This document shows positions 9,450-18,750 of a stretch of 64,000 nt of DNA, one piece after another. Both the position numbers and the translations under genes were made by a program. The first letter of the stretch is position 1, and every line of letters begins with the position of its first letter. Below the pieces are notes generated by a model. It was not told the DNA's origin. It was given only the letters and a program-made list of their open reading frames with translations, and did not search any database. Location of the stretch: NCBI RefSeq assembly GCF_900141845.1, contig NZ_FQZB01000004.1, positions 289,752-353,751 on the forward strand. Reading direction: 5' to 3'. This DNA is from Clostridium cavendishii DSM 21758 (GTDB lineage Bacteria; Bacillota; Clostridia; Clostridiales; Clostridiaceae).

Positions 9450-9554
9450 TTATTTTTTTTTGCCTTTTCCTGAATCCTTTGTGGTATTTTTTTTAGTTTC
9501 TCTAGTAGCTTTAGGCTTCTTTGGACCACCCTTACTCTTTCCCTTATCTGGCAT
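9450..9554 (-). CDS. very small lysine-rich basic protein
   Basis: 34 residues. ATG 9554 lies 6-7 nt after AAGGAGTG, and a hairpin terminator follows the stop, so it has the signals of a real gene. The composition is extreme: about 13 Lys of 34, with Gly, Pro, Thr and Ser and no hydrophobic core, ending in GKGKKK. It should be disordered and bind nucleic acid or another polyanion. Small acidic or basic spore proteins and ribosome-associated peptides can look like this, but I do not recognise the family. Confidence 0.65.
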   Translation of the reverse strand: MPDKGKSKGGPKKPKATRETKKNTTKDSGKGKKK

Positions 9555-9633
9555 AAAAATCACTCCTTAAATTATGCTATATATAATTTTATGGTAGTGA
9601 ATTATAAAATATTAATAAAATTTATTTTTAAAA

Positions 9634-10164
9634 TCAATAATCACTTATTTTTAAACCACAACTTTTAGCTATAATTTTATATTCTTTAATAATCTCTTCA
9701 TCCTTAAAAAACACAGGAAATCTTCTACTATAATTTCCCCATATAGTAATATCTTTACCTAGGAAATAAGTTGTGCAAAATAAAAGTTCTCTAAAAGAAA
9801 GACTAACTATAGTTCTAATAATATTTTCGTCTTTAATTTTAAAATATAATGTAGTTTTATCTCCGTATTTTAATTCATTCAATATAATTAACCTATCCTG
9901 GTAATCTAAACCTTCTAATATTTTCAAAACTCCAGTTTCATCTATATCTTTAAGATAAAAATCTGTAATAACCTCATTTTTTTCATAAACTTTCTTATAA
10001 AAATTAATAAATCTTTCTTCAAAATCATCTTCTATAGAACTCTTTTCATCAACTTCTAAAATACCATTAATAAAGTTAGAAAAACCTTGATTTATATCAT
10101 TAAATCTTATATTTACTGTCTCTTTAAAAACATCCTCTTTTATAGGTTCTAAATAACTCCTCAT
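9634..10164 (-). CDS. hypothetical protein, 176 residues
   Basis: ATG 10164 lies 6 nt after AAGGAG. The protein is soluble, acidic in the first half and hydrophobic in the last third (RTIVSLSFRELLFCTTYFLG), with no signal peptide. It ends in a short basic/aromatic tail (NYSRRFPVFF). I recognise no catalytic motif or family. It stands between the zinc-ribbon gene and the small basic gene, all co-directional. Confidence 0.7.
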   Translation of the reverse strand: MRSYLEPIKEDVFKETVNIRFNDINQGFSNFINGILEVDEKSSIEDDFEERFINFYKKVYEKNEVITDFYLKDIDETGVLKILEGLDYQDRLIILNELKYGDKTTLYFKIKDENIIRTIVSLSFRELLFCTTYFLGKDITIWGNYSRRFPVFFKDEEIIKEYKIIAKSCGLKISDY

Positions 10165-10238
10165 AATTAACTCCTTATTAACTCCTTGTAAAATTATCTT
10201 AAAATCTATATAAACTTAGTATATATCTTTATAAATAT

Positions 10239-10271
10239 AAAAAAACCTATAAGAAAATTAATTCTTATAGG
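10239..10271 (-). terminator. intrinsic terminator after zinc-ribbon gene
   Basis: Perfect 10-bp stem CCTATAAGAA/TTCTTATAGG (10246-10255, 10262-10271) followed on the minus strand by a U-tract. It lies 17 nt after the zinc-ribbon stop. Confidence 0.85.
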
Positions 10272-10288
10272 TAACAATTCACTTTAAA

Positions 10289-10453
10289 TTATCTTGAAAA
10301 GTTTCTATTGTTTTGTTGTTTTCTTGCTCTTCTGCAATCTGGACATCTTTGAGGTTCATTTTCGAATCCTTTTTCTTTGTAGAACGCTTGTTCTCCTTCA
10401 GTGAATACGAAATCTTTACCGCAGTCTTTACATACTAAGTTCTTATCTGCCAT
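10289..10453 (-). CDS. zinc-ribbon domain protein, 54 residues
   Basis: ATG 10453 follows AAGGAG. Two Cys pairs, CKDC near residue 8 and CPDC near residue 37, form a zinc ribbon. Between them is the FTEGEQAFYKEKGF segment found in a small clostridial family of zinc-ribbon proteins, and the C-terminus is basic (RRARKQQNNRN). The fold suggests nucleic-acid or ribosome binding; the function is not known. It has its own terminator. Confidence 0.85.
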   Translation of the reverse strand: MADKNLVCKDCGKDFVFTEGEQAFYKEKGFENEPQRCPDCRRARKQQNNRNFSR

Positions 10454-10911
10454 TTTAACATTTCTCCTTTTTATTTAAGATTTAAGATTTTAATTTGATT
10501 TACAATAACATACCTATAAAAAGGGAATGTTTGAATTTGAATCAGATTAAATCTCTTTAGTAAGTATATTTTACCTACAACAATTTAAATTTTATCATAT
10601 ATTTTTCCTAATTGCAATAGATTTCATGGTTAAAATATGAAATAAATTAGAATAATTTTCTAAATTGAATTAGATAAAAACATATCTTACTTATACATAT
10701 ATATTACCCAAAATTCAAATTAATAATTACAATTTTAAAAATTTTTTTTCTATGTTTAACTATTTTTTCATACATGGTAAAATAATATAAGAGTTGTAAT
10801 AAAAAATGTTCATACCATTAAAATTATTTCATTTTTTAATTACTTGAATATTATTAATTACAATTTATTTATATATTTAAATAATATTTTATTTTGGGGA
10901 GGGACTTTTTA
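10454..10911. other. intergenic region between divergent zinc-ribbon and ilvE genes
   Basis: 458 nt, very AT-rich, without a credible ORF. A weak promoter for ilvE may be TTAACT - 16 nt - TAAAAT near 10770-10795. I looked for T-box features (specifier loop, conserved T-box sequence, terminator) and saw none. Confidence 0.4.
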
Positions 10912-11934
10912 ATGAGTAATAAAATTGACATCGATTGGGAAAACTTAGGTTTTAGTTATATTAAAACTGATTTACGTTATGTTTCTGTTTGGAAAGATGG
11001 TAAGTGGGATGACGGAGTTTTAACTGAAGACAATCTCCTTCATATAAGCGAAGCATCTACAGCACTACATTATGGTCAACAATGTTTTGAAGGTTTAAAG
11101 GCTTACAGAAGAAAAGATGGTATTGTTCAATTATTTAGACCAGATCAAAATGCTAATAGAATGAATAATAGTTGCAAGCGTTTATTAATGCCAGAAATAC
11201 CAGTTGAAAAATTTATAGACGCTTGTAAACAAGTAGTTAAAGCAAATGATCACTTTGTTCCACCATATGGAACTGGAGCAACACTTTACTTAAGACCATT
11301 TGTTATAGGCGTTGGTGATAACATAGGAGTTAAACCTGCTCCGGAATATATTTTCTGTGTATTCTGCGTTCCAGTAGGTCCATACTTTAAAGGGGGCATG
11401 AAGCCAGTTAACTTTACTATAGCAGATTACGATAGAGCTGCTCCACATGGAACAGGAGCTCAAAAGGTTGGAGGAAACTATGCAGCCTCATTATATCCAC
11501 ATGAACTTGCTGTAAAAAGGGGCTTTGCTGACTGCATATATCTAGATCCTGCAACACACTCTAAGATAGAAGAAGTTGGTGCTGCAAATTTCTTTGGTAT
11601 AACACATAACAATGAATTTATAACTCCAAATTCTCCTTCAATACTTCCAAGTATAACAAAATATTCTCTACTTTACCTAGCTAAAGAATATTTAAAACTT
11701 GATGTTTATGAAAGAGATGTTTTAATAGATAATATAGATGAATTTAAAGAAGCTGGAGCTTGTGGTACTGCTGCTGTTATAACTCCAATAGGCGGAATTG
11801 AATACAAAGAAAAACTTCATGTATTCCATAGTGAAACTGAAGTAGGTCCTATAACTAAAAAACTTTATGATACTTTATATGGAATACAACTTGGTGACGT
11901 TGAAGCACCACAAGGCTGGATAGTAGAAGTATAA
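10912..11934 (+). CDS. ilvE: branched-chain amino acid aminotransferase
   Basis: 340-residue class IV PLP aminotransferase that interconverts Leu, Ile and Val with their 2-oxo acids using 2-oxoglutarate/glutamate. Key segments: LHYGQQCFEGLKAYR near the N-terminus, R-P-F substrate-side residues, the PLP lysine in GAQKVGGNYAAS, and EVGAANFFG with GTAAVITP around the cofactor phosphate. Length and motifs match group II BCATs. ATG 10912 lies 8 nt after GGGAGGG; the in-frame TTG at 10894 lies ahead of that site. It is a lone plus-strand gene ended by the hairpin at 12016-12091. Confidence 0.96.
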   Translation: MSNKIDIDWENLGFSYIKTDLRYVSVWKDGKWDDGVLTEDNLLHISEASTALHYGQQCFEGLKAYRRKDGIVQLFRPDQNANRMNNSCKRLLMPEIPVEKFIDACKQVVKANDHFVPPYGTGATLYLRPFVIGVGDNIGVKPAPEYIFCVFCVPVGPYFKGGMKPVNFTIADYDRAAPHGTGAQKVGGNYAASLYPHELAVKRGFADCIYLDPATHSKIEEVGAANFFGITHNNEFITPNSPSILPSITKYSLLYLAKEYLKLDVYERDVLIDNIDEFKEAGACGTAAVITPIGGIEYKEKLHVFHSETEVGPITKKLYDTLYGIQLGDVEAPQGWIVEV

Positions 11935-12015
11935 ATTCAAATATACAAATCTAAATTTTAATATTTGAACTTACTCCTATGAATAATAATAAATAGGAAT
12001 TTCCTTTTAAAAATT

Positions 12016-12091
12016 AAAAGGGGACTCATAGAAATTTTTAACTACTTGGAATCTGGAATGTAATAAAAAATTTCTATAGGTCTCCCTTTTT
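12016..12091. terminator. long convergent hairpin terminator
   Basis: Arms 12016-12039 and 12065-12091 pair over about 23 bp with few mismatches (AAAGGGGACTCATAGAAATT against AATTTCTATAGGTCTCCCTT) around a 25-nt loop. A and T runs at the ends let it serve both ilvE and the convergent MerR gene. It resembles the element at 48161-48241. Confidence 0.75.
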
Positions 12092-12110
12092 ATATTCAAC
12101 CTATTATAAT

Positions 12111-12926
12111 TTAATATTTAAATTCAATAGGTACTTGTATTTCTGTTAACCAATCTTCTTCATTTTCTTTATTCCAAATACCATCAATATAACATTCCCT
12201 TGGATTATCAAGAATTCTATAATTATTCTCTTCCATCCACTTAAAGATAAATATATATGCCTCTCTAATTTTGTTATATGGACCTTTATGAAATATGCAA
12301 ATTGCTTTTTCTATTTTTTTTATAGTCTTAAACTTAATTATTTGAGTATCAGTCTTCATCTCTGTTACAGCTTCACAAATTTCTACATCTATATTTTTTT
12401 CCATAAATTCTCCATCATGGTAAACATTAAAACAGTATTTAGGCATAATAGATTTACAGCCTGCTTTTTTCATTTCTTTTGCCATTATATCTGGACAAAG
12501 GTAAAAAAAAGCATCATAAGTATCCACAACTTGTCTCATACTTGCTACTATTACTTCTGGTAATTCTTTTATAATAGGTTTATAACCATAATTAAACCCA
12601 TTTGCAATCATATTTGAAAAACTTTTTATTTTAGCTAATTTTTTCTCTTCAACTCTTATATTTTTAATTACTTCATGCTCCTTAAGCTTTAAAAAAACAT
12701 CTAATAATTTTGGATTTTTCATCATTTCTTTAATATCTTGCAATGATAAGCTCATCTGTCTTAAAGTTATTATCTTATGAAGTTTCGATAATTGCTCTGT
12801 AGTATAATATCCATATCCAGTCAAATCGTCAATATGTTCAGGCTTTAATAACCCTATTTCATCATAGTAACTTAAAGTTTTAGTAGTAATTTTATTCATT
12901 TTTGAAAACATACCTATTGAATACAA
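12111..12926 (-). CDS. MerR family regulator with GyrI-like effector domain
   Basis: 271 residues. The N-terminal winged helix (YSIGMFSKMNKITTKTLSYYDEIGLLKP) is the MerR DNA-binding domain, then a dimerisation coiled coil at about 75-120, and from about 125 a GyrI/BmrR-like ligand domain ending in W-L-T-E-I-Q-V-P. Members bend promoters with long spacers and respond to lipophilic cations or drugs. The start is TTG 12926, 6 nt after GAGGG, which gives the usual N-terminus; an ATG five codons later would cut into it. No adjacent target gene is obvious, so it may be autoregulatory. Confidence 0.88.
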   Translation of the reverse strand: MYSIGMFSKMNKITTKTLSYYDEIGLLKPEHIDDLTGYGYYTTEQLSKLHKIITLRQMSLSLQDIKEMMKNPKLLDVFLKLKEHEVIKNIRVEEKKLAKIKSFSNMIANGFNYGYKPIIKELPEVIVASMRQVVDTYDAFFYLCPDIMAKEMKKAGCKSIMPKYCFNVYHDGEFMEKNIDVEICEAVTEMKTDTQIIKFKTIKKIEKAICIFHKGPYNKIREAYIFIFKWMEENNYRILDNPRECYIDGIWNKENEEDWLTEIQVPIEFKY

Positions 12927-13159
12927 ATTTTACCCTCACTCCCTTATATTTACATTAGTATATCCTTTAATTTAGCTTGAGTCACAACCTCAATATTTAA
13001 AGCTACTCCAGTATACACATTACAATAATACCATATTTTTACTAAATTTCAAAAAGTTTTACTTGTGTTAATGCACAAAATATATTTATTCTTATAATAT
13101 AATAATTTTCTTATCAACAATAAATTAAATATTCTTATATATAATTTAATACTTTACTT

Positions 13160-13187
13160 AAAAAAACTCCTACGAAAATCATAGGAG
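13160..13187 (-). terminator. intrinsic terminator of the csp-like array
   Basis: CTCCTA/TAGGAG hairpin (13167-13187) followed on the minus strand by seven U. It lies 27 nt after the last protease gene and is the only clear terminator seen within or just after the array. Confidence 0.8.
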
Positions 13188-13213
13188 CTTTTAATAACAA
13201 TTCAAGCACTTCT

Positions 13214-16200
13214 TTAAACAAATTCTTTAGGGAATCTTACAAATAACCCCCCTATATAATATTCTTTTAGTATTTCTTGCTGCTTATTACTATACTTATC
13301 AATCCTTTCTTCTTTTTCCAATCTAATATTATCAAAAACGCCTCTTAAACTAAGCATTCCATACCCCCACTGTGGATTTGGATATACATCTCCAGGCCTT
13401 TGTACCGCACCTCTTACTAAATAGGTCTTTAACTTGTGAGCGTACATTGTAGTATCATTACCATCAATAATTCCCCACTGAAATAAAAGTGCACAAGAAC
13501 CTGCTGCAACAGCACCAGCTACACTTGAACCATTAATAATTCTAGTTCCTCCCCCAGGAGCAGTTGTAAGTGCATTAATTCCTCCTGCAGCAATATCCGG
13601 TTTAATCATATCATTTTTGGTAAACCCTCTTCCTGATTCTGGTACTATTGAATTATTATTTTGATTATAAAAAGCTACTGTTAGCACACTACTTGAAGTT
13701 CCTGGAAGTGTCAATGTTGTGTATGGATTAGGCCTAAGAAATCTTGTTTCGGGATCTATAAGGTTTCTCTGCAATATCCATGAATCATACCTACCAACTA
13801 CAATCAATTCCCCTATAATTTTAAATTGCCATATACCTTCCCTTATATCCTTTGCAAAAATAACTATTTTTTGATCTCCACTTACTTCATCTGGTATAAA
13901 ATATTCTACTGTCATCCTAGTTTCTTCATATACAAAATTAACATCAGTAACCTCTTTAAGTTTTGGAGGTATTTTTTTAATAACTTCACCTGTAGGAGAT
14001 GTTATTGAAAGAGATACCTTATCTGGCTTTGAAACCCATATTTCGATACGTATATCTTTTTGGTTTTTTCCTATTTTAAGTTCTATAATACCTATATCAC
14101 CTGAATTTTTTAAAACTCCTGAAGTATGGGTTGAAGTATTCCCTTGATTACCTGTTGGAGCTACCACTGCAACTCCAATATTTTTAGTAATCTCTTCTGA
14201 ATATCTTTCAACATAAGATTCTCCATTATGTGCACCATTATTCGTCCCTAAAGGAACATATATTATAATTGGCTTATTAAGTTTCACTGCTAATCTATAC
14301 AAATATCTTACACCAAAAAATAATGTTGTGTTCTTATAAGCAACTTCATCTCCATAAATTGCATAAAAACGTCTAAAAGCCTTATTATCTGGCCTAAGCT
14401 TAACAACTGCTAAGCTGCATCCTGGCGCTACTCCAACAAGTTCTGGATTTATACCACTTGCTCCTATAATTCCTGCCATACTTGTTCCATGTCCTACATC
14501 ATCCTTTGATGGAACTATGGCATAAGGATCTCCTACATTTCTCTTTGCTTGTATTGCTTTATTTATATCTTCCTGTGTATATATAGTACCTGCAAAAACC
14601 TCTGGTGAAATCGGCTCTGTTTGAATAGTCATATCATAAATAGATATAATTCTAGTAGTTCCATCCTTATTTATAAATTCCTCATTTAAATAATCTATTC
14701 CTGTATCAATTATGCCTACAATAACCCCAGAACCGTCTAAAGGAAGATATTGATTATTATGGAATAACTGTGCCTCTGAAGCCACTATGGGAGATATGTC
14801 ACATAATGTAACTGCTGATCCAGGATCTATAAAAACTACTTCTGGCGTTATTCTTAATACATTACTTGATATATCATATGGTAATGAAACATAAGCTCTC
14901 TTTTCATCAACTATAAACACCTGAGAATTTGGATATTTACTTATTGCATTAACTATATCACCTTTATATTGAACCAGAGTATTAAGGTTATTTTCATCTA
15001 AAAAATGATTTATATTTTTATTTTTCACCTCTTCTCTATTTTTAGAATCATTAATTCCCCTAATATTATCGAAAATTCCTTTTATATTAAGCATCCCATA
15101 TCCCCACTGTGGATTTGGATACACATCTCCTATTCTCTTACTAGTCCCTCTTGTTAAATAAGTTCTCATTTTTATAGAAGTTATTGTTGTATCATTTCCA
15201 AGAACAATTCCCCACTGAAAAACTAATGCGCATGCGCCCGCTGCTATAGAAGCTGCTACACTCGATCCACTAATTGTTTGAGTTCCACCCCCAACAGCAG
15301 TTGTGATTGCATTAATCCCACCTGCAACAAGTTCTGGTTTAATCATATTATTTCTTGTATATCCTTTTCCAGACTCAGGTACAATAGAATTATTATTTTG
15401 GTTATAAAAGCCTATGGTTATTGAACCTTTGGCAGTTCCAGGAGTAGTTAACGTAGTAGTGGGAATTGGATTTAAAAATTTTGTATCCGGTGCTATAAGA
15501 TTACGCTGCAGTATCCATACATCATATTTACCGACTATAATTAACTGTCCTATAATCCTAAACTGCCATATACCTTCTCTAATGTTCCTTGCAATAATAA
15601 CTATTTTTTGTTCGCCTGTTAATTCCTCAGGTATAAAATATTCTATTGACATCTTAGTTTCTTCATACAAAAAACTAATATCCATAGAAGTTTTAAGTTT
15701 TGGATATATATCCCTAATAACTTCACCTGTAGGCGATGTTATTGATAATCCTACCTTATCTGGTTTTGAAACCCATATTTCAATTCTTATATCTTGCTGA
15801 GTTTTCCCTACTTGTATTTCTACAACAGCCTCATCTCCTTTATTTCTTATTATTCCGGAGGTATGAGTATCAGTATTCCCCTGATTACCAGTAGGAACAA
15901 CCACTACAACAGCATTATAAGTTGAAAGTAAGTTTATATATTTTTCAATAAATGACTCTCCATTATGAGGACCAAAATTACTTCCCTGTGGTGAATATAT
16001 TACAATAGGCTTCTTTAACTCAACTGCTAAATCTGATAAATATTTTATAGCTACTACTAAACCTATACTTTGATATGCAACCTCATCTCCATAAATACAA
16101 TAGTCTCTTCTAAATGATTTAACAGCTGGTTTTAGTTTTACTATTGCTAACTCACATCTTGGAGCTACCCCCACTAAATTAGGATTATTACCTCTAGCTG

Positions 16201-18514
16201 CAACTATGCCAGCCACATTTGTACCATGACCTATTTCATCTTTGCATGGCACAATGGCATAAGGATCTCCCCCATTTTTCTTAGCCTGTATTGCCTTGTT
16301 TATGTCATCTCTTGTATATATTGCACGACCATATTTGTTTTCTCCTAAAACACCTCTATCCATAATCGATAAAATTCTGGTTGTTCCATCTTCATTTATA
16401 AATTCTTCATTTAAGTAATCTATCCCTGTATCTATTATTCCTACTATTACCCCTTCTCCATTTAATGGTAGATACACATTATTATGAAAATAAGTACCTT
16501 CAGCCGCTTCTATAGGCGAAATATCACAAGGTGTAAGAGGCTCACCTATATCTGCATAAATTATTTCAGGTGTACTTTTTATTACATTATTATAAAGTTC
16601 ATATGGTGTTGATATTAATGCACGTGTTTCATCTACTATATCTACAGCAGTATTGGGATAATTTTTTAAAGCGTTGACCAAATCCCCTTTATATTCAGTC
16701 AAAGCAATTTTATTCTCATCTTTAAAAAAATATTCTTCCTTTCCTGTTACTCTATTTTCTATATACTTTAAGCCCCTTATATTATTAAAAACACCTTGCA
16801 TATTTACAGCCCCATATCCCCATTGAGGATTGGGATAAACATCCCCTTCTCTTTTAAATGTCCCCCTTATTAAATAAGTTTTAAGTTTTATTGAGTACAT
16901 TCCTTTATCCTTTCCCTCAATAATCCCCCACTGAAATATAAGTGCTGAACATCCAGCTACTACAGCAGCAGCCACACTAGAGCCACTAATAATTTTTGTT
17001 TTATAATTTCCATACAATGCTATCGCATTAATTCCTCCAGCCACCAAATCTGGTTTTATCCTTCCATCCCTAGTATACCCTCTACCAGAATCTACTACTA
17101 AAGCATTGTTAGTTTGATCATAATATCCAACACTTATTGCATATCTTGAAGTCGATGGAATTGTAAGGGTTCCATCAGGATTAGGACTTAAAAACATTGT
17201 GTTTGGAGCAAGTATTTCTCTCTGTGGTAAATAAGCATCATATCTACCTACAGATACATATTCTCCTACAATCTTAAAATTCCATATACCTCCACTCATA
17301 TTCAAGGCTGTAATACTAATTTTTTCGTCTCCACTTATTTCTTCTGGTTTTAGGTACTGAATAAGCATTCTTGTTTTTTCATATATAAAATTAATCTCTG
17401 AAATTTTCTTATTTATTGGAGCTATTCTTTCAACTATTTCTCCTGAAGGAGATGTAACTGACAAAGTTAACTTATCTGGTTTAGAAATCCATATTTCAAA
17501 TTTTAAATTTTTCTGGTTATCATCTACTATAAGTTCAATATTAGCCACATCACCTTCTTTTGTTATTATCCCTGAAGTATGAATATTAGTATCCCCCTCA
17601 TTTCCGGTTGGTACAATGACACCTACCCCTCTAATTCTAGAAATTTCGTCTATATACCTCTCGTTAACAGATAATCCTGTATGAGATCCCATACTATAAC
17701 CTAATGGCACTAAAATTACTACCGGCTTTCTTAAATTTAAAGATAAATCATATAAATATTTTATTCCTAAATATACTCCTATATTTGTATAAGCTGGTGC
17801 GTTTCCATATATATATGCTTCTTCCCTCTCCTTATTACTAGCAGGTTGTAACTTTACAATTGAAAAATCACATCTTGGTGCTGCTCCTAAATATCGTGAA
17901 TTGGGTCCCCTACCCCCAGCTATTCCTGCCATATTAGTACCATGACCTATCTCATCTCTTGAAGGTACTATAGCGTATGGATCCCTCCCCTCTCTTCTAG
18001 CCTTTATCGCTTCAGTAATTTCCTCTTTTGTATATTCACTTCCAAACGGTTGCCCACTAACCCTCTTTCCTGTATTAATAGTTTGATCATAAATAGTTAT
18101 AATTCTTGAAGTTCCATCTTCATTAATAAATTCCTCTTGTAAATAATCTATCCCAGTATCAACTATTCCTACTATTACTCCTGAACCATCTAAAGGTAAA
18201 TATTCATTATTATAAAACTGTAATGCTCCAGATGCTTCTACTGGGGAAACGGCACTTAAGGTATATATATCTGTTGTATTTCTATAAATGATTATGTCGG
18301 AGAGTTTAGTAATTATATCATCTATATTAGGAAGTGAGGTTGATAATATAGCACGATTTTCATCAATTATAAATACTTTTATATCTTTAAATTGACTTAT
18401 AGCACTCTTAATATCTCCAGAATATTCTACTATAGCATAACTAACTTCAGGCCCAACTAAGATATCCTCTGGAATCTCTCTATCTCGTTTTTTATAACTT
18501 CTATTCTTTTTTAT
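13214..18514 (-). CDS. triple-domain Csp-type subtilisin-like protease, AUA start (array gene 8)
   Basis: 1,766 residues if begun at the AUA at 18514. Three complete S8 units lie in tandem (about 1-590, 595-1160, 1165-1766), each with a prodomain carrying an E-Y-x-G-D motif, then the catalytic domain. In unit 1 the triad is Asp119 (VDTGIDYL), His191 (GHGTNMAG) and Ser513 (SGSSVAAA); units 2 and 3 also keep D, H and S and the oxyanion Asn (TGN). A 130-residue insert between His and Ser (EIWVSKPDK, then GIWxFKxxGE) matches the jelly-roll insert of Csp proteases. The C-terminus has the array-wide EYYIGGLFVRFP motif. Csp proteases activate the cortex hydrolase SleC during spore germination. There is no in-frame ATG, GTG or TTG before 17932, which lies beyond the catalytic Asp and His, so a canonical start would destroy unit 1. 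Confidence 0.9.
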   Translation of the reverse strand: MKKNRSYKKRDREIPEDILVGPEVSYAIVEYSGDIKSAISQFKDIKVFIIDENRAILSTSLPNIDDIITKLSDIIIYRNTTDIYTLSAVSPVEASGALQFYNNEYLPLDGSGVIVGIVDTGIDYLQEEFINEDGTSRIITIYDQTINTGKRVSGQPFGSEYTKEEITEAIKARREGRDPYAIVPSRDEIGHGTNMAGIAGGRGPNSRYLGAAPRCDFSIVKLQPASNKEREEAYIYGNAPAYTNIGVYLGIKYLYDLSLNLRKPVVILVPLGYSMGSHTGLSVNERYIDEISRIRGVGVIVPTGNEGDTNIHTSGIITKEGDVANIELIVDDNQKNLKFEIWISKPDKLTLSVTSPSGEIVERIAPINKKISEINFIYEKTRMLIQYLKPEEISGDEKISITALNMSGGIWNFKIVGEYVSVGRYDAYLPQREILAPNTMFLSPNPDGTLTIPSTSRYAISVGYYDQTNNALVVDSGRGYTRDGRIKPDLVAGGINAIALYGNYKTKIISGSSVAAAVVAGCSALIFQWGIIEGKDKGMYSIKLKTYLIRGTFKREGDVYPNPQWGYGAVNMQGVFNNIRGLKYIENRVTGKEEYFFKDENKIALTEYKGDLVNALKNYPNTAVDIVDETRALISTPYELYNNVIKSTPEIIYADIGEPLTPCDISPIEAAEGTYFHNNVYLPLNGEGVIVGIIDTGIDYLNEEFINEDGTTRILSIMDRGVLGENKYGRAIYTRDDINKAIQAKKNGGDPYAIVPCKDEIGHGTNVAGIVAARGNNPNLVGVAPRCELAIVKLKPAVKSFRRDYCIYGDEVAYQSIGLVVAIKYLSDLAVELKKPIVIYSPQGSNFGPHNGESFIEKYINLLSTYNAVVVVVPTGNQGNTDTHTSGIIRNKGDEAVVEIQVGKTQQDIRIEIWVSKPDKVGLSITSPTGEVIRDIYPKLKTSMDISFLYEETKMSIEYFIPEELTGEQKIVIIARNIREGIWQFRIIGQLIIVGKYDVWILQRNLIAPDTKFLNPIPTTTLTTPGTAKGSITIGFYNQNNNSIVPESGKGYTRNNMIKPELVAGGINAITTAVGGGTQTISGSSVAASIAAGACALVFQWGIVLGNDTTITSIKMRTYLTRGTSKRIGDVYPNPQWGYGMLNIKGIFDNIRGINDSKNREEVKNKNINHFLDENNLNTLVQYKGDIVNAISKYPNSQVFIVDEKRAYVSLPYDISSNVLRITPEVVFIDPGSAVTLCDISPIVASEAQLFHNNQYLPLDGSGVIVGIIDTGIDYLNEEFINKDGTTRIISIYDMTIQTEPISPEVFAGTIYTQEDINKAIQAKRNVGDPYAIVPSKDDVGHGTSMAGIIGASGINPELVGVAPGCSLAVVKLRPDNKAFRRFYAIYGDEVAYKNTTLFFGVRYLYRLAVKLNKPIIIYVPLGTNNGAHNGESYVERYSEEITKNIGVAVVAPTGNQGNTSTHTSGVLKNSGDIGIIELKIGKNQKDIRIEIWVSKPDKVSLSITSPTGEVIKKIPPKLKEVTDVNFVYEETRMTVEYFIPDEVSGDQKIVIFAKDIREGIWQFKIIGELIVVGRYDSWILQRNLIDPETRFLRPNPYTTLTLPGTSSSVLTVAFYNQNNNSIVPESGRGFTKNDMIKPDIAAGGINALTTAPGGGTRIINGSSVAGAVAAGSCALLFQWGIIDGNDTTMYAHKLKTYLVRGAVQRPGDVYPNPQWGYGMLSLRGVFDNIRLEKEERIDKYSNKQQEILKEYYIGGLFVRFPKEFV

Positions 18515-18529
18515 GCTAACCCCCTCCTT
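18512..18529 (-). promoter_or_regulatory. ribosome site deciding AUA start of array gene 8
   Basis: Minus strand AAGGAGG (18529-18523), 8-nt spacer, then ATA AAA AAG at 18514. The frame is open upstream to a TAG at 18550 without any ATG, GTG or TTG. Confidence 0.8.
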
Positions 18530-18750
18530 AAATGGATACCAAAATCTCTAATTCACTTAATAATACTTACTTTTTAAACACATAAAAAGTAAGAGTTTAA
18601 TGTAGAATTTTTTAGTTTAAAAGTTAACTTATACATTTCATTAAAGTAAAATAAATCCAGCAGTGTTTTTAATAAACAAATCAAAACTTACTATCAAAAT
18701 CTTATAAAATTATCTAAATAACTTTATATTACCTTAACTTTATTTTTTAA

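Noticed and set aside
10454..10911. T-box riboswitch or CodY box upstream of ilvE
   Set aside because: No specifier hairpin, T-box sequence or terminator; the best CodY-like match (near 10655) has too many mismatches.
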